48,788 nt of DNA from JAGDYD01 sp046536675. Lineage in GTDB: Archaea > Micrarchaeota > Micrarchaeia > Micrarchaeales > CABMGC01. Location: positions 1-48,788 of the forward strand of contig JAWDMK010000003.1 of NCBI GenBank assembly GCA_046536675.1. Reading direction: 5' to 3'. The notes under the pieces were generated by a model that saw nothing but the letters and a program-made list of their open reading frames with translations, made no database searches and was not told the DNA's origin. The position numbers and the translations under genes are program-made. Shown here one piece after another: positions 14,689 to 24,730 of the stretch. The number at the start of each line of letters is the position of its first letter. The first letter of the stretch is position 1.

Positions 14689-16605
14689 ATGGCGAATGCT
14701 GAAGAGGAATATAATGCATCAAAGATAGTGGTATTAGAAGGCGTGCAAGGAGTTCGAAAAAGGCCAGCAATGTATATAGGTTCTACAGGTTCAAGCGGGG
14801 TTTTACATTTGCTTTTTGAGCTTATAGACAACGCGGTTGATGAAGCAATGGCTGGCTACTGTAAGAACATTACAGTGCACCTTATGCAAGATGAAACGGG
14901 CGATATAGCTGAAGTGATAGACGATGGTAGGGGCATACCTATTGATATTATTCCAAAGTATAACAAAAGTGCACTAGAGGTGGTAATGACATCGCTCCAC
15001 TCTGGCGCAAAGTTTTCAAACGAGGTTTACAAAACAGCAGGCGGATTACATGGCGTTGGACTTACTGTAGTAAATGCACTCTCTGAATTTGTAGAAGTTA
15101 GAATAAGAAGGAGCGGCAAAGAGTATATGCAAACTTTTAGCAGGGGCGTTCCCACCTCAGAGCTTAAAGAGATAGGTCCTGCGACAAATACGGGCACAGC
15201 GATAAAATTTAAGCCAGATAAGGAGATTTTCCCGTCGCCAACCTTCGATTCTACAGCACTTAAAGAAAGACTTAAATACACGAGTTTTCTTAATCCTGGG
15301 CTAAGAATCTTCTTCATAGATGATAGATTTGGCACGCACGAAGAAGAAACCTATTATTCAGAGAATGGATTGTTAGACTTCTTGAAAGAACTAAACAAAG
15401 GAATAACTACAATAACAAGTCCAATATATTTCAAAAAAACCGTTGAGCAGAATATAATGGAGTTTGCAATGCAATACAACAACAGCTATGATGAAAAACT
15501 AGAATCTTTTGTAAATAGCGTAAAAACAGAAGAAGGAGGAACTCACGTAATAGGCTTTAGGGCAGCGTTGACAAGGGCGATAACAAATTATATAGAAAAG
15601 AACAAAATGCTGAACGGAAAAAAAGAGATTAAGATAAACGGTGACGATGTAAGGGAAGGTCTTACTGCGATAGTAAGCATAAGAATACCAAACCCTGAAT
15701 TTGAGGGCCAGACAAAAGAAAAGCTCGGCAATACTAAGATAAAAAGTATCGTAGAGACAGCATTCTATTCGCTTTTTTCTCAATACCTTGAAGAGCACCC
15801 TATCGATGCGCGGGCAATAGCAGAGAAGGCAATAAATGCGGCTGTAGCTAGGGAGAGTGCAAGAAAAGCTAGGGAGCTTGTTAGAAAGAAGAGTATATTT
15901 GATGGCTCTGTACTCCCGGGCAAGCTTGCCGATTGTATAAGTGCAGATCCAGAGAAGAGTGAGATCTTCATAGTTGAGGGTGAAAGTGCAGGTGGTTCAA
16001 GCAAACAAGGCAGAGACAAGATGACACAGGCGGTATTACCTTTAAGAGGAAAGATTCTTAATGTTGAAAAAGCGACAGATGAAAAAATATTTGAAAATGC
16101 AGAACTTCATGCAATGGTTGCCGCTTTTGGCACCGGAATAAAAGACACATTCAATGTTGAAAATATAAGGTATAAAAAGATAATAATAATGACTGATGCG
16201 GATGTAGATGGCAGTCATATAAGAACGTTGCTTCTGACCTTCTTTTACAGATATCTAAGAAAGATTATAGAATTGGGTTATGTCTATATAGCACAGCCTC
16301 CTCTTTATAAGGTATCAAAAGGAAAGGAGGTTTATTATTGCTATTCGGATGCTGAACTTAATGAAAAGCTAAAAGAATTGGGAAGTGATGCAAATGTGCA
16401 AAGATACAAAGGTCTCGGAGAGATGAATCCGGAGCAGCTCTGGGAGACAACAATGAATCCTGAGAAGAGAATGCTTAAAAAGGTATATATAGCAGACGCA
16501 GAGAGGGCAGATAAGCTCTTTTCAATATTGATGGGGATGGACGTAAGTGAGAGAAGAAAATTCTTAGAAGAGCATGCGAGTGAGGTTGCATTCCTAGATG
16601 TGTAA
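14689..16605 (+). CDS. gyrB: DNA gyrase subunit B
   Basis: GyrB supplies the ATPase of gyrase, which introduces negative supercoils. The 638-residue protein has the GHKL ATPase ('VQGVRKRPAMYIG', 'LLFELIDNAVDEAMAG', 'DDGRGIP', 'TAGGLHGVGLTVVNALS'), the transducer, and the TOPRIM domain with 'EIFIVEGESAGGSSKQGRD' and 'MTDADVDGSHIRTLLLTFFYRYL'. The C-terminal 'QRYKGLGEMNPEQLWETTM' is diagnostic of gyrase/topo IV B subunits. Length is like bacterial short-form GyrB. gyrA follows after 9 nt. Gyrase is of bacterial origin in archaea; codon use looks like its neighbours, so any transfer is old. Confidence 0.96.
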   Translation: MANAEEEYNASKIVVLEGVQGVRKRPAMYIGSTGSSGVLHLLFELIDNAVDEAMAGYCKNITVHLMQDETGDIAEVIDDGRGIPIDIIPKYNKSALEVVMTSLHSGAKFSNEVYKTAGGLHGVGLTVVNALSEFVEVRIRRSGKEYMQTFSRGVPTSELKEIGPATNTGTAIKFKPDKEIFPSPTFDSTALKERLKYTSFLNPGLRIFFIDDRFGTHEEETYYSENGLLDFLKELNKGITTITSPIYFKKTVEQNIMEFAMQYNNSYDEKLESFVNSVKTEEGGTHVIGFRAALTRAITNYIEKNKMLNGKKEIKINGDDVREGLTAIVSIRIPNPEFEGQTKEKLGNTKIKSIVETAFYSLFSQYLEEHPIDARAIAEKAINAAVARESARKARELVRKKSIFDGSVLPGKLADCISADPEKSEIFIVEGESAGGSSKQGRDKMTQAVLPLRGKILNVEKATDEKIFENAELHAMVAAFGTGIKDTFNVENIRYKKIIIMTDADVDGSHIRTLLLTFFYRYLRKIIELGYVYIAQPPLYKVSKGKEVYYCYSDAELNEKLKELGSDANVQRYKGLGEMNPEQLWETTMNPEKRMLKKVYIADAERADKLFSILMGMDVSERRKFLEEHASEVAFLDV

Positions 16606-16614
16606 GGTGTATAG

Positions 16615-19014
16615 ATGGAGAAGATAATTCCAACTCAGCTTGAAGATGAATTGCAGTCAAGCTACATAGACTATGCAATGAGTGTAATAATAGGAAGGGC
16701 TATTCCTGACGCTAGAGATGGTCTTAAACCTGCACAGAGAAGGATACTTTATGCGATGTATAATATTAACAACCTCCATAACCAGCCAACAAAAAAGAGT
16801 GCAAGGGTTGTTGGAGAGGTTATAGGTAAGTATCACCCACATGGTGATATCGCTGTTTATGATGCTTTGGTGAGGCTTGCCCAGGACTTTGCCATGAATC
16901 ATGTTCTTGTTGAAGGTCAGGGAAACTTTGGCTCTATCGATGGAGATCCACCTGCAGCAATGCGTTATACTGAAGTAAGGCTCACAAGCTTTGCTGAAGA
17001 GATGCTCGCTGATCTTGATAAAGATACTGTTGAGTTTGTACCTAACTTCGATAACACTGAAAAAGAGCCAGTAACATTACCATCTAAGATTCCAAATCTG
17101 CTTGTAAATGGTGCATCTGGAATCGCTGTTGGAGTTGCAACAAGTATACCGCCGCACAACCTGATAGAGGTGTGTGACGCTATAATATACACAATAGAGC
17201 ACGAAGATGTGACAGTAGACGATCTGCTTAAAATAATAAAAGGGCCTGACTTCCCTACAGGCGGCATAGCGCTCATGTCAAACAATGCTTATAATGGCTA
17301 CAGATACGGCAGGGGGCAGGTGACAGTAAGGGCAAAGGCAGCAATCGATGAAAAAAAGAATGAAATAGTAATAAGTGAGATTCCATACAATGTAAATAAA
17401 TCAGAGCTTATCAAAAACATAGTCGAGCTTGTAAAAGAGAAGAAAATAACTGGCATATCTAACTTAAGAGATGAAAGCGGAAAAGAGGGCGTGCATATTG
17501 TTATAGAGCTAAAAAACGGCGAGAGCGGCGATAGTGTGCTCAATGCACTCTACAAGCACACACAGCTTGAAGTGACTTTTCCTATAATAAACCTTGCAGT
17601 TATCGGCAAGAGTCTTAAGAATTTCAATATTCTGCAGCTTGTCCAGACATTTATCAATTACAGAAGAGAGATAATAAAGAGAAGAACAACATTTGAGCTA
17701 AATAAAGCAAGTGAAAGGGTGCACATACTTGATGGCCTTATAATAGCAATATCAAACATCAACGAGGTTGTCAAATTAATAAGGGAAAGTGCCTCAGTAA
17801 GCGATGCAAGGGCAAAGCTCATAGCATCTTTTTCGCTCAGCGAGAAGCAGGCTAATGCAATACTTGAAATGAAGCTTAGCAGGCTTACACATTTAGAATA
17901 TGATTCAATAAGCAGTGAGCGCTCGAGCCTTTTGGAAAAGATAAAGTACTACAACGAAGTTTTATCAAATCCAAAAGAAGTAGATAAAATAATAATCAAC
18001 GAAACAGCAGAGATAAAACAGAAATATGGAAGGAGCAGGAGAACAAAGATAGTTGAAGTAGAAGAAGAGGAGATAGAGCTGAAGGAAGAAGATTTGATAA
18101 GCAACGAAAGAACAACTGTAATATACACGAATACTGGTTATATAAAGAGAATGAGTCTCGATTACTACAAAGAACAAGCCAGAGGCGGCAAAGGAATTAT
18201 CGCCATAAACCTTAAGGAAGGCGACTATGTCAAGCAAATAATGACATGCAATACAAAGGATTATCTGCTCTGTATATCTGACAAAGGACGCGCATACTGG
18301 CTTAAGGCTTACAGAATACCAGAAGGAAATCGCTATTCTGAAGGAAAGAGCATAGTAAATCTGCTTAATCTGAAAGAAGAGAAGATAATAGTCTTATTCC
18401 CATTGCGTGACCTTGAAAATTCAAACATAGTGCTACTAACAAAGAAAGGCTTAGTAAAGAAGATGAGCGCAAGGCTCTTTTCAAGACCTAGGTCAACAGG
18501 CATAGCAGCAATTACACTTAGAGAGAATGATTCCATTGTTGATGCCATATCGTACATTAATGAGAAATACTTGTTTATAATGAGTAAATTGGGCAAAGCT
18601 ATAAAGTTTGAAGAAAAAGAGCTAAGACAGGTGGGTAGGGGTGCAATGGGAGTAAGAGGCATAAAACTTGCAAGTGGCGACGAAGCCAAGAACGTAATAG
18701 CAGCTGGTGATATTGGTTATATACTGACAGTTACAGAAAATGGATACGGCAAGCTTACTGAAGTAAGCAAATACAGGGTGCAAAGGAGAGGTGGTATGGG
18801 CGTTCTAAACATCAAGGTTACCGAAAAAACAGGCAATGTTGCAAAATCTATATTCTTAAGCGGCGAAGCAAATGTGGTTTTGATAAATTCAAAAGGAATA
18901 GCAATCTCGTTTGATGCAGCAAGTATAAGGATAACAGGAAGAAATGCAAGCGGAGTAAGGCTTATGAAGCTTGATGAAGGTGCAAAAGTTATAGACGCAC
19001 AGATCTTTACATAA
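16615..19014 (+). CDS. gyrA: DNA gyrase subunit A
   Basis: The 799-residue breakage-reunion subunit. 'IIGRAIPDARDGLKPAQRRILYAM' opens the winged helix and the catalytic tyrosine is Y118 in 'AAMRYTEVRL'. The C-terminal beta-pinwheel starts near residue 495 and has repeated blade motifs. The expected GyrA-box position reads QARGGKG, one residue off the QRRGGKG consensus, while a later blade has QRRGGMG. A wrapping-competent pinwheel argues for gyrase rather than topoisomerase IV. There is no intein. It is translated from the gyrBA message and converges on the Lhr helicase gene with a 5-nt gap. Confidence 0.95.
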   Translation: MEKIIPTQLEDELQSSYIDYAMSVIIGRAIPDARDGLKPAQRRILYAMYNINNLHNQPTKKSARVVGEVIGKYHPHGDIAVYDALVRLAQDFAMNHVLVEGQGNFGSIDGDPPAAMRYTEVRLTSFAEEMLADLDKDTVEFVPNFDNTEKEPVTLPSKIPNLLVNGASGIAVGVATSIPPHNLIEVCDAIIYTIEHEDVTVDDLLKIIKGPDFPTGGIALMSNNAYNGYRYGRGQVTVRAKAAIDEKKNEIVISEIPYNVNKSELIKNIVELVKEKKITGISNLRDESGKEGVHIVIELKNGESGDSVLNALYKHTQLEVTFPIINLAVIGKSLKNFNILQLVQTFINYRREIIKRRTTFELNKASERVHILDGLIIAISNINEVVKLIRESASVSDARAKLIASFSLSEKQANAILEMKLSRLTHLEYDSISSERSSLLEKIKYYNEVLSNPKEVDKIIINETAEIKQKYGRSRRTKIVEVEEEEIELKEEDLISNERTTVIYTNTGYIKRMSLDYYKEQARGGKGIIAINLKEGDYVKQIMTCNTKDYLLCISDKGRAYWLKAYRIPEGNRYSEGKSIVNLLNLKEEKIIVLFPLRDLENSNIVLLTKKGLVKKMSARLFSRPRSTGIAAITLRENDSIVDAISYINEKYLFIMSKLGKAIKFEEKELRQVGRGAMGVRGIKLASGDEAKNVIAAGDIGYILTVTENGYGKLTEVSKYRVQRRGGMGVLNIKVTEKTGNVAKSIFLSGEANVVLINSKGIAISFDAASIRITGRNASGVRLMKLDEGAKVIDAQIFT

Positions 19015-19019
19015 CGTTT

Positions 19020-21860
19020 TCATTCCCTCCAGAACTTCCTGTATTTTATATAATTTTTTTGTGCTTCTATTAAATCTATGAGAAAGTACTTGTAATCACT
19101 TCTTACCATTTTAAGTATTTTTGCAGCTGTTTTTACACCTATACCATATGTTGAAAGTGCGACAAGCGCCCTTTTACCATATTCATTTATTAAATCTGCG
19201 CAAGTAAGGCTCTCAGAATAGTACTGCCTTTCTTTTTCAGACAATTTTTCGCTTTTTTTCGCCTTTTCTATACTCTCCATATACTCCTCTTTATATACAG
19301 ATACCATATTGCTCCCACATGCTGGGCACTTTATCTTCTCACCTTCTTTTAGCTCGCTTAAGATTTTGGAAAACCTAAATCCGCAAAAGGTGCATAGTAG
19401 CTCAACCTTCTTCCCCTCCATGCCCTCTATAAACTGTTTAAGTTCGCTGCTTCCAGGAGTGACTGGCAGAAGAAGCTCTTTGTAATAATATGCTGACCTC
19501 AGCACTTCATTTGCAAAAGGGCTCAGTTCACCGAAATCGTAAAATTCAAAACGCAGGCTTCCTGTTCTAAGCGAGCTAAGAAATTCGTTTACATGTTCAA
19601 CGTCATAATAATTCTTGTATAGGTCCCTTAAAACTTCCTTATAAATTTCACTTCCTTTGTAAAGTTGGATAAGTTTATCAGCAATATTTCTTGTAATGGT
19701 TGCATTTTTTTCAATTATGCCGAAAAGCTTTGCAGTTTGTATGAACTTATATCTGAAAAGCTCTGACTGTGCAATAATTGCACTGTTATTTATTAGGTTT
19801 TCTATATTGAATTCTTTTAGAATACTCAAATCTCTTTTGATATTCGGCCTTTTCTTTGCAAGGCTAGTGTCTAATATAATTGCATAAGGCGTCGACTTTA
19901 TTGTAATAGTACCTGCATCAGCAGTAAAAATGCTACCTATTATCTTGCCTAAAAAGTCATTAGCAAGCTTTCCTAGTGGCGAATAAATTATTACATAATC
20001 TTCTCTTATCTCTACAGGTATTGTACCACTCTTGAACCTGTAATACTTGTTTTGCTTTTCAAAGAATAAGCTTATCTCTTTACTTAGTTCATTGCTTATA
20101 TTTTTCTCTATAAAGCTTATCTCTTCTTTTTCTAAAAGATTTCCTACAGCATTAGCAACCTCAAACGAAACAGGAATATCTTCACCTTCCCAATCGGGAA
20201 TAGCAGCTTCTATGCTTGTTGAAGGCTCAACATAGATTACACCTTTATCTATACTAACAACATGCCATGGTAAGCCTTTTGCTATAAAGTCTGAGCCTTC
20301 ATCTATATAATTTGCAACGAACCTTTCATCAAGCGATGAAATTATCTTATTAGTAGTAATATTTTTCACAATAAATCTTGAAACGTCCGGTATCACACTT
20401 ATATTATTTATAAAATATTTTAGAGTTCTCGAGCCTCTTAGTATGAAGCCATTAGCACGCTTTATAATATGCTGTTCTTCAAGTGTTTTGAGTATTCCTT
20501 CAAGAGTTTCTTTTTTAAGATCAATAAAAGGTCCTGCCCTTGAGAAAATCTTTATCACCTTGCTTTCACTTATACCATTATATTCAAGGGCGATTGAAGC
20601 AATCTGATTGGCCGCAACATCAGCAGGGTTTCTTTCCATACTATTCTTTTCAAGCCTCCTTTCAATGGAGAGCCTTGCAATAGTTCCTGATTCTAATGCA
20701 TCGATAACACTTCCCACTATTACGGTGCCTTTAGCTTCACCCTTAATGCCATGTCCACTTCTTCCAACCCTCTGAATAAGTCTTGTTACCTGTTTCGGGG
20801 AGCCGTATTGCATCACAAGATCAACATCCCCTATATCTATGCCGAGTTCCAAAGAACTAGTTGCAATAATGCTTTTTATTTCACCTTTCTTAAAAGCATC
20901 CTCCACCTTTATTCTTTCTTCTTTGTCGAGTGAACTATGGTGAATTGCAACAGGTCCGAATTTATATATATTTGATAAGTGTATTATTTTGCTTCCAAGC
21001 GACTCTGCAACCTGCCGCGTATTCACAAAAAGTATACTCTTCCTATTTTCTTTTATAAGCGAAATAATCCTTTCTACCCTTGCGATTGATTCTTTATCAA
21101 GCGAAAACTTTTCTCTCAGCTCCTTGTAATTATATATCGGCTCATTTGGCATCTCTACCTTTAATGAAAAGTTCTTCTCACCGGCGTCTTTTATTATTTT
21201 ATACTCTCTTTTGCCAAATAAGAAGATCGCAGCTTCATCAAGATTACCTACAGTTGCACTTACTCCTATTCTCTGAAATTCACCAGCAATTTCGACAAGC
21301 CTCTCCAATGCAATAGAGAGCTGAGCGCCTCTCTTTGTGTGGTATAACTCATGTAGTTCATCCACGATAACTGTTTTAACATTCCTTAGGGCATTTCTAA
21401 ATGACTTTGTGATTAGTATAATTTGCAGTGTTTCTGGAGTTGTTATTAGAAGCTGGGGCGGCTTTCTTATCTGTGCACTTCTTTCTTTGCTAGGCGTGTC
21501 CCCATGTCTCACAGCTATGCTTATCCCAAACTTATTGCAAATATCCTCAAGCCTTCTTAGCAAATCTCTGTTGAGTGATCGAAGCGGTGTAACATAAATA
21601 GCTCTTATTCCAACAGAAGGCTCCTTTCTAATCTTTTCAATTATAGGGAGTATAGCGGCTTCTGTTTTGCCTGTTCCTGTTGGGGCGGTTATTATGCAGT
21701 TTTCCCCGCGTTCAACCTCACCTATTGCACGCTTCTGTATCTCGCTAAATTCTTTGAATTTTGATAAGAAATACTCATAAACCTCTTTTTTATCTTCAGG
21801 CAAAAGACCACTAACCAAAGAAGTTAATAATAGCACTACCAAGAGAGTTCCTTCTTTCAT
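19020..21860 (-). CDS. Lhr-type superfamily 2 helicase with C-terminal zinc finger
   Basis: A DEAD/DEVH-type ATP-dependent helicase of up to 946 residues, likely acting on DNA or RNA forks. Motifs seen: Q-like 'FSEIQKRAI', motif I TAPTGTGKTEAA, Ia 'YVTPLRSLNRDLLRR', II VDELHEL, III 'GVSATVG', IV 'ILFVNTR', V 'ATSSLELGIDIGDVDLV', VI 'QRVGRSGHG'. A winged-helix and Lhr core domain follow. A CxxC...CxxC zinc finger ('LLCTFCGFRF', 'IKCPACGSN') lies near residue 830, then helix-hairpin-like helices. The start is uncertain: the first 20 residues are hydrophobic because the frame overlaps the end of the upstream gene by 50 nt. A TTG at 21840-21842 (after AAGGA) or at 21816-21818 is possible. Confidence 0.85.
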   Translation of the reverse strand: MKEGTLLVVLLLTSLVSGLLPEDKKEVYEYFLSKFKEFSEIQKRAIGEVERGENCIITAPTGTGKTEAAILPIIEKIRKEPSVGIRAIYVTPLRSLNRDLLRRLEDICNKFGISIAVRHGDTPSKERSAQIRKPPQLLITTPETLQIILITKSFRNALRNVKTVIVDELHELYHTKRGAQLSIALERLVEIAGEFQRIGVSATVGNLDEAAIFLFGKREYKIIKDAGEKNFSLKVEMPNEPIYNYKELREKFSLDKESIARVERIISLIKENRKSILFVNTRQVAESLGSKIIHLSNIYKFGPVAIHHSSLDKEERIKVEDAFKKGEIKSIIATSSLELGIDIGDVDLVMQYGSPKQVTRLIQRVGRSGHGIKGEAKGTVIVGSVIDALESGTIARLSIERRLEKNSMERNPADVAANQIASIALEYNGISESKVIKIFSRAGPFIDLKKETLEGILKTLEEQHIIKRANGFILRGSRTLKYFINNISVIPDVSRFIVKNITTNKIISSLDERFVANYIDEGSDFIAKGLPWHVVSIDKGVIYVEPSTSIEAAIPDWEGEDIPVSFEVANAVGNLLEKEEISFIEKNISNELSKEISLFFEKQNKYYRFKSGTIPVEIREDYVIIYSPLGKLANDFLGKIIGSIFTADAGTITIKSTPYAIILDTSLAKKRPNIKRDLSILKEFNIENLINNSAIIAQSELFRYKFIQTAKLFGIIEKNATITRNIADKLIQLYKGSEIYKEVLRDLYKNYYDVEHVNEFLSSLRTGSLRFEFYDFGELSPFANEVLRSAYYYKELLLPVTPGSSELKQFIEGMEGKKVELLCTFCGFRFSKILSELKEGEKIKCPACGSNMVSVYKEEYMESIEKAKKSEKLSEKERQYYSESLTCADLINEYGKRALVALSTYGIGVKTAAKILKMVRSDYKYFLIDLIEAQKNYIKYRKFWRE

Positions 21861-23436
21861 TGTTTACAGAATAGCTAACGTTAAGAGCTACTCTTAAGCC
21901 TAGCGGAATACCAGTTATTATAGTGCCGTTCTGATAGCACGTTGCTGTGAGGCTTGCATTTGCACCAGGCGCAATGCTAACGTTTGCAGGTGTTTGTTTG
22001 CCTTTTCCAATAAAGCAGTTTATACTGTTTATTGTAACACTTTTGTTAATGATGTTCTTCAGGGTAAAGTATATCTGGCCATTCGCAAACTTTACGTTGC
22101 TGCAGCTAAAGTTTTCAACATTGCAATAGTTTGTAAAACCAGAAGAGAAAATAAACGAGCTTCCATTTGCACCAAGCTCTTTAAGCAGATTTATATTTAC
22201 AGGCACAGCAGAGATTATTGTGCTTTGGTTAACAAGCGAGAAAAGGGTAAAGTTATATGGTACTATAAATGTGCTTGTTCTCACAAGACCAAACTTACCT
22301 ATCTTATGCGACGCTTGAAATATGTATGTACTGCAATAGCTCTGGTTGGTGACGTTTGTTATTATACCATAGCAGACAAGGCTTACCGGATTTTGATTGA
22401 TGCTTGGCACAATAACAGCATTCGAGTATGCTAAAATCCTTGCAGCGGATGGTGAATTTGTTGGGAAATAATATGCCTTATAATCAGCAAGTAATGCTGT
22501 ATTGTTTGGCATGAAGCTTTCCATTTTGGTAAATGCAGGATTGCTTGGCAATGGATTTGTATAATTTTTATCAATAAGGTCTAAGCATAGGCCATTCTTA
22601 TATACAATATTCTTTATCCAGCCGTTAGAGTACCAGCTGCATAGTGTTATATTTTTTCCAAGTTCTGCAAACGTAACATTATTACCCTTAACCTCTTTTT
22701 GTGTATAGCTTGCATTTACAGCTTGTAATGCGCTAAGTATCGCATTTTGGTTTATGCTTCCTCTAAGCCATATTGAGTAAATAGAGCTGCCGTTTGAATA
22801 GTTTGCGTAAGCAACGCCTATCTCACTTATATAATTATGTGCAATCCCAATTAGTGAAGTAAAGAGTGTATATGGCAGGTTAAGGTCTGCAAAACTTAGT
22901 TCACTAATTGAATAATTATAATTTAGAAATGTAGCAACAAGCGCTCCTATAGAAGTAAGATTTGCCTCCTCCAAATATATAAGACCATTTGAACTTATTG
23001 GTGCATAAGCTTCTAATGCCTGTGGTGCCCTTACATTTATAACTGTAGTAGCAACCGCTTTTGACCTATCAATTATCGGGTAAAGCTTTGCAGGATCTGC
23101 TATTGCAGTTACATTATATGTACCATTTGTGTTGGGAGTGAAGTTAAAGTAAAAAACAGCTTCCTTCCCGCTTGGTACCGTAAGGCTATACTCTCTGCTT
23201 GCATTTCCATTTACTAAAACCTCAAATCCCATTCCCTTTATGTTGCTGCTTCCTATATTGTCAACAGTAATTTGTATTGTTGCCTTTTGGAACGGAAAGA
23301 TTGTGCTGTTGCTGCTTGAAAGCTTTACATCTAAATTTACAGGTGGCTGGTAAGTAAATCTAATATAAAGTGCCACTAAAACCACGGCGACAAAGAACAC
23401 TAATATAAGATAATCTATTTTATTCATTTTTCTCAA
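21811..23436 (-). CDS. membrane-anchored, sequon-rich surface protein of unknown function
   Basis: A 541-residue protein with one N-terminal membrane helix (residues 7-25, 'YLILVFFVAVVLVALYI') after a short basic start, so the rest is probably outside the cell. Residues 33-130 look like an Ig-like/CARDB beta-sandwich ('QITVDNIGSSNIKGMGFEVLVNG', 'FYFNFTPNTNGTYNVTAIAD'); the end (about 455-541) looks like a second sandwich. About two dozen Asn-X-Ser/Thr sequons suggest heavy N-glycosylation, plausibly by the AglB at 44.2 kb. The middle has several cysteines. I do not recognise the family. It follows the winged-helix gene by 1 nt and overlaps the helicase frame. Confidence 0.7.
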   Translation of the reverse strand: MRKMNKIDYLILVFFVAVVLVALYIRFTYQPPVNLDVKLSSSNSTIFPFQKATIQITVDNIGSSNIKGMGFEVLVNGNASREYSLTVPSGKEAVFYFNFTPNTNGTYNVTAIADPAKLYPIIDRSKAVATTVINVRAPQALEAYAPISSNGLIYLEEANLTSIGALVATFLNYNYSISELSFADLNLPYTLFTSLIGIAHNYISEIGVAYANYSNGSSIYSIWLRGSINQNAILSALQAVNASYTQKEVKGNNVTFAELGKNITLCSWYSNGWIKNIVYKNGLCLDLIDKNYTNPLPSNPAFTKMESFMPNNTALLADYKAYYFPTNSPSAARILAYSNAVIVPSINQNPVSLVCYGIITNVTNQSYCSTYIFQASHKIGKFGLVRTSTFIVPYNFTLFSLVNQSTIISAVPVNINLLKELGANGSSFIFSSGFTNYCNVENFSCSNVKFANGQIYFTLKNIINKSVTINSINCFIGKGKQTPANVSIAPGANASLTATCYQNGTIITGIPLGLRVALNVSYSVNNERRNSLGSAIINFFG

Positions 23437-23437
23437 C

Positions 23438-23905
23438 CTACTGGCTTATTGGCTTGTTTTTTAGCTCATTCACCGCTTCTTTTACCTTGTTTATTACATT
23501 ATTAAATTCTTCCTTAAAAAGATTGTTTGCCCACGCTTCAACATCATACTTATCTCCTACCCCTGGCATTTTGAAGTAAAACTTTCCTTGGCTGTTTTCA
23601 ATAATACCTAATTTTTTGAACCTGAGCAGGTGGTATCTAAGAGTCTTCTCGTTTATATTCTGCCAATTATTATTTATATATTCCGTTAGCTCAGTGATAT
23701 TTGGGTCAAGCTTTTTTATAAACTGGAAGTAAAGGAGTGCATCAAGCACAGCAATAGCACTGAGCCTTGACTCGCCCGGATTGATGATGCCAAGAGATAA
23801 AGCAAGCCATCTTGCTATTGAACGCCTTGTCTCAAGCACCTCTTTGGTAAGCCTCATATCCCTTAGCGTTATCTCGTTTTCTATAAGCTCAGCTTCGTTA
23901 AGCAT
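23438..23905 (-). CDS. small winged-helix-like protein of unknown function
   Basis: About 155 residues, mostly helical. Residues 60-125 read as a winged helix ('AIAVLDALLYFQF..LDPNITELTEYI', 'INEKTLRYHLLRFKKLGIIENSQGKFYF'), with a charged C-terminal helix ('FNNVINKVKEAVNELKNK'). It could be a DNA-binding regulator or part of a complex. The ATG at 23903-23905 is favoured over one 30 nt upstream because the TATA-like element (atttgtatata, about 23925-23938) would start transcription there. It heads the group that includes the surface protein and the Lhr helicase. Confidence 0.6.
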   Translation of the reverse strand: MLNEAELIENEITLRDMRLTKEVLETRRSIARWLALSLGIINPGESRLSAIAVLDALLYFQFIKKLDPNITELTEYINNNWQNINEKTLRYHLLRFKKLGIIENSQGKFYFKMPGVGDKYDVEAWANNLFKEEFNNVINKVKEAVNELKNKPISQ

Positions 23906-23965
23906 AACCGACACCAAAAATATATGTATATACAAATTTAAATTAGTTGAGCCTACTCTTATATA

Positions 23966-24664
23966 ATGGAAACGTATGTTGGCACCTCAGGCTGGATGTA
24001 TAGTTGGAACAAAGAAGGCAGCCTTGAATGGTACGTAAACAACTCCGGCTTAAATGCTGTAGAGCTTAATGCAAGCTTCTACAGGTTCCCATATCCAAAC
24101 CAAGTAAAGCACTGGGCAAGCATTGGGAGCAGCATATCTTGGGCTGTTAAGGTAAACAGGCTTATAACCCACCAATATAAGCTTAGCGAGAATAGCTACA
24201 AACTTTTGGAGAGGTTTCTAAACTTGTTTGAGCCCCTTGACAAGCATATAAGATATTACCTTTTCCAGCTTCCACCTTTTATAACGCCAAATATAATAAA
24301 AAACATAGAGCCCCTGCTTAAGAAATTTGATATTGCTGAAAAGTTTGCACTTGAACCAAGAGCAAGTGAGTGGTTCAATAAAGAGGTTTACAAGCAGCTT
24401 AAGGAACTTGGCATAACATTTGTAAGCATAGATGCACCATTTGCAAGCGTTATAGAAAAAACCTCAAACACCATATATTTAAGGCTCCATGGAAGGGAAA
24501 GCTGGTATAGCTATAATTATTCAGACAAGGAGCTTGAGGAACTATTTTTGCGAATAAAAGAAAAAAATCCCAAAAAGGCATTTGTCTTTTTCAACAACGA
24601 CCACGATATGCTGAACAATGCAAGGAAATTCATAAAAATAGCGTTGCGTTTGGGCTCTGGCTAA
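23966..24664 (+). CDS. DUF72 family protein
   Basis: A 232-residue TIM-barrel-like protein of the DUF72 (YecE) family. It shows the family opening 'YVGTSGWMYSWN', 'AVELNASFYRFP', 'VKVNRLITHQYKL', 'YLFQLPPFIT', 'ALEPRASEWF', 'YLRLHGRESWY' and 'VFFNNDHD'. No reaction has been firmly established for the family. The message looks leaderless: a TATA-like aatttaaat (about 23936-23944) lies 25 bp before the ATG. It is divergent from the winged-helix gene. Confidence 0.85.
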   Translation: METYVGTSGWMYSWNKEGSLEWYVNNSGLNAVELNASFYRFPYPNQVKHWASIGSSISWAVKVNRLITHQYKLSENSYKLLERFLNLFEPLDKHIRYYLFQLPPFITPNIIKNIEPLLKKFDIAEKFALEPRASEWFNKEVYKQLKELGITFVSIDAPFASVIEKTSNTIYLRLHGRESWYSYNYSDKELEELFLRIKEKNPKKAFVFFNNDHDMLNNARKFIKIALRLGSG

Positions 24665-24730
24665 GGTCAATACACATAGTCCAAGTGTTTAAATAAAAGT
24701 ATTTATATTTAATAAAAATAAATCAAAAAC

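Noticed and set aside
15027..18689. Several long open frames antisense to gyrB and gyrA
   Set aside because: They are Ser/Leu/Phe-rich shadows of highly conserved plus-strand genes with no promoter or Shine-Dalgarno support.
21800..21860. Apparent signal peptide at the N-terminus of the Lhr-type helicase
   Set aside because: The hydrophobic residues are read from DNA that also encodes the end of the upstream surface protein in another frame. Helicases of this class are cytoplasmic, and no Shine-Dalgarno supports the first ATG.
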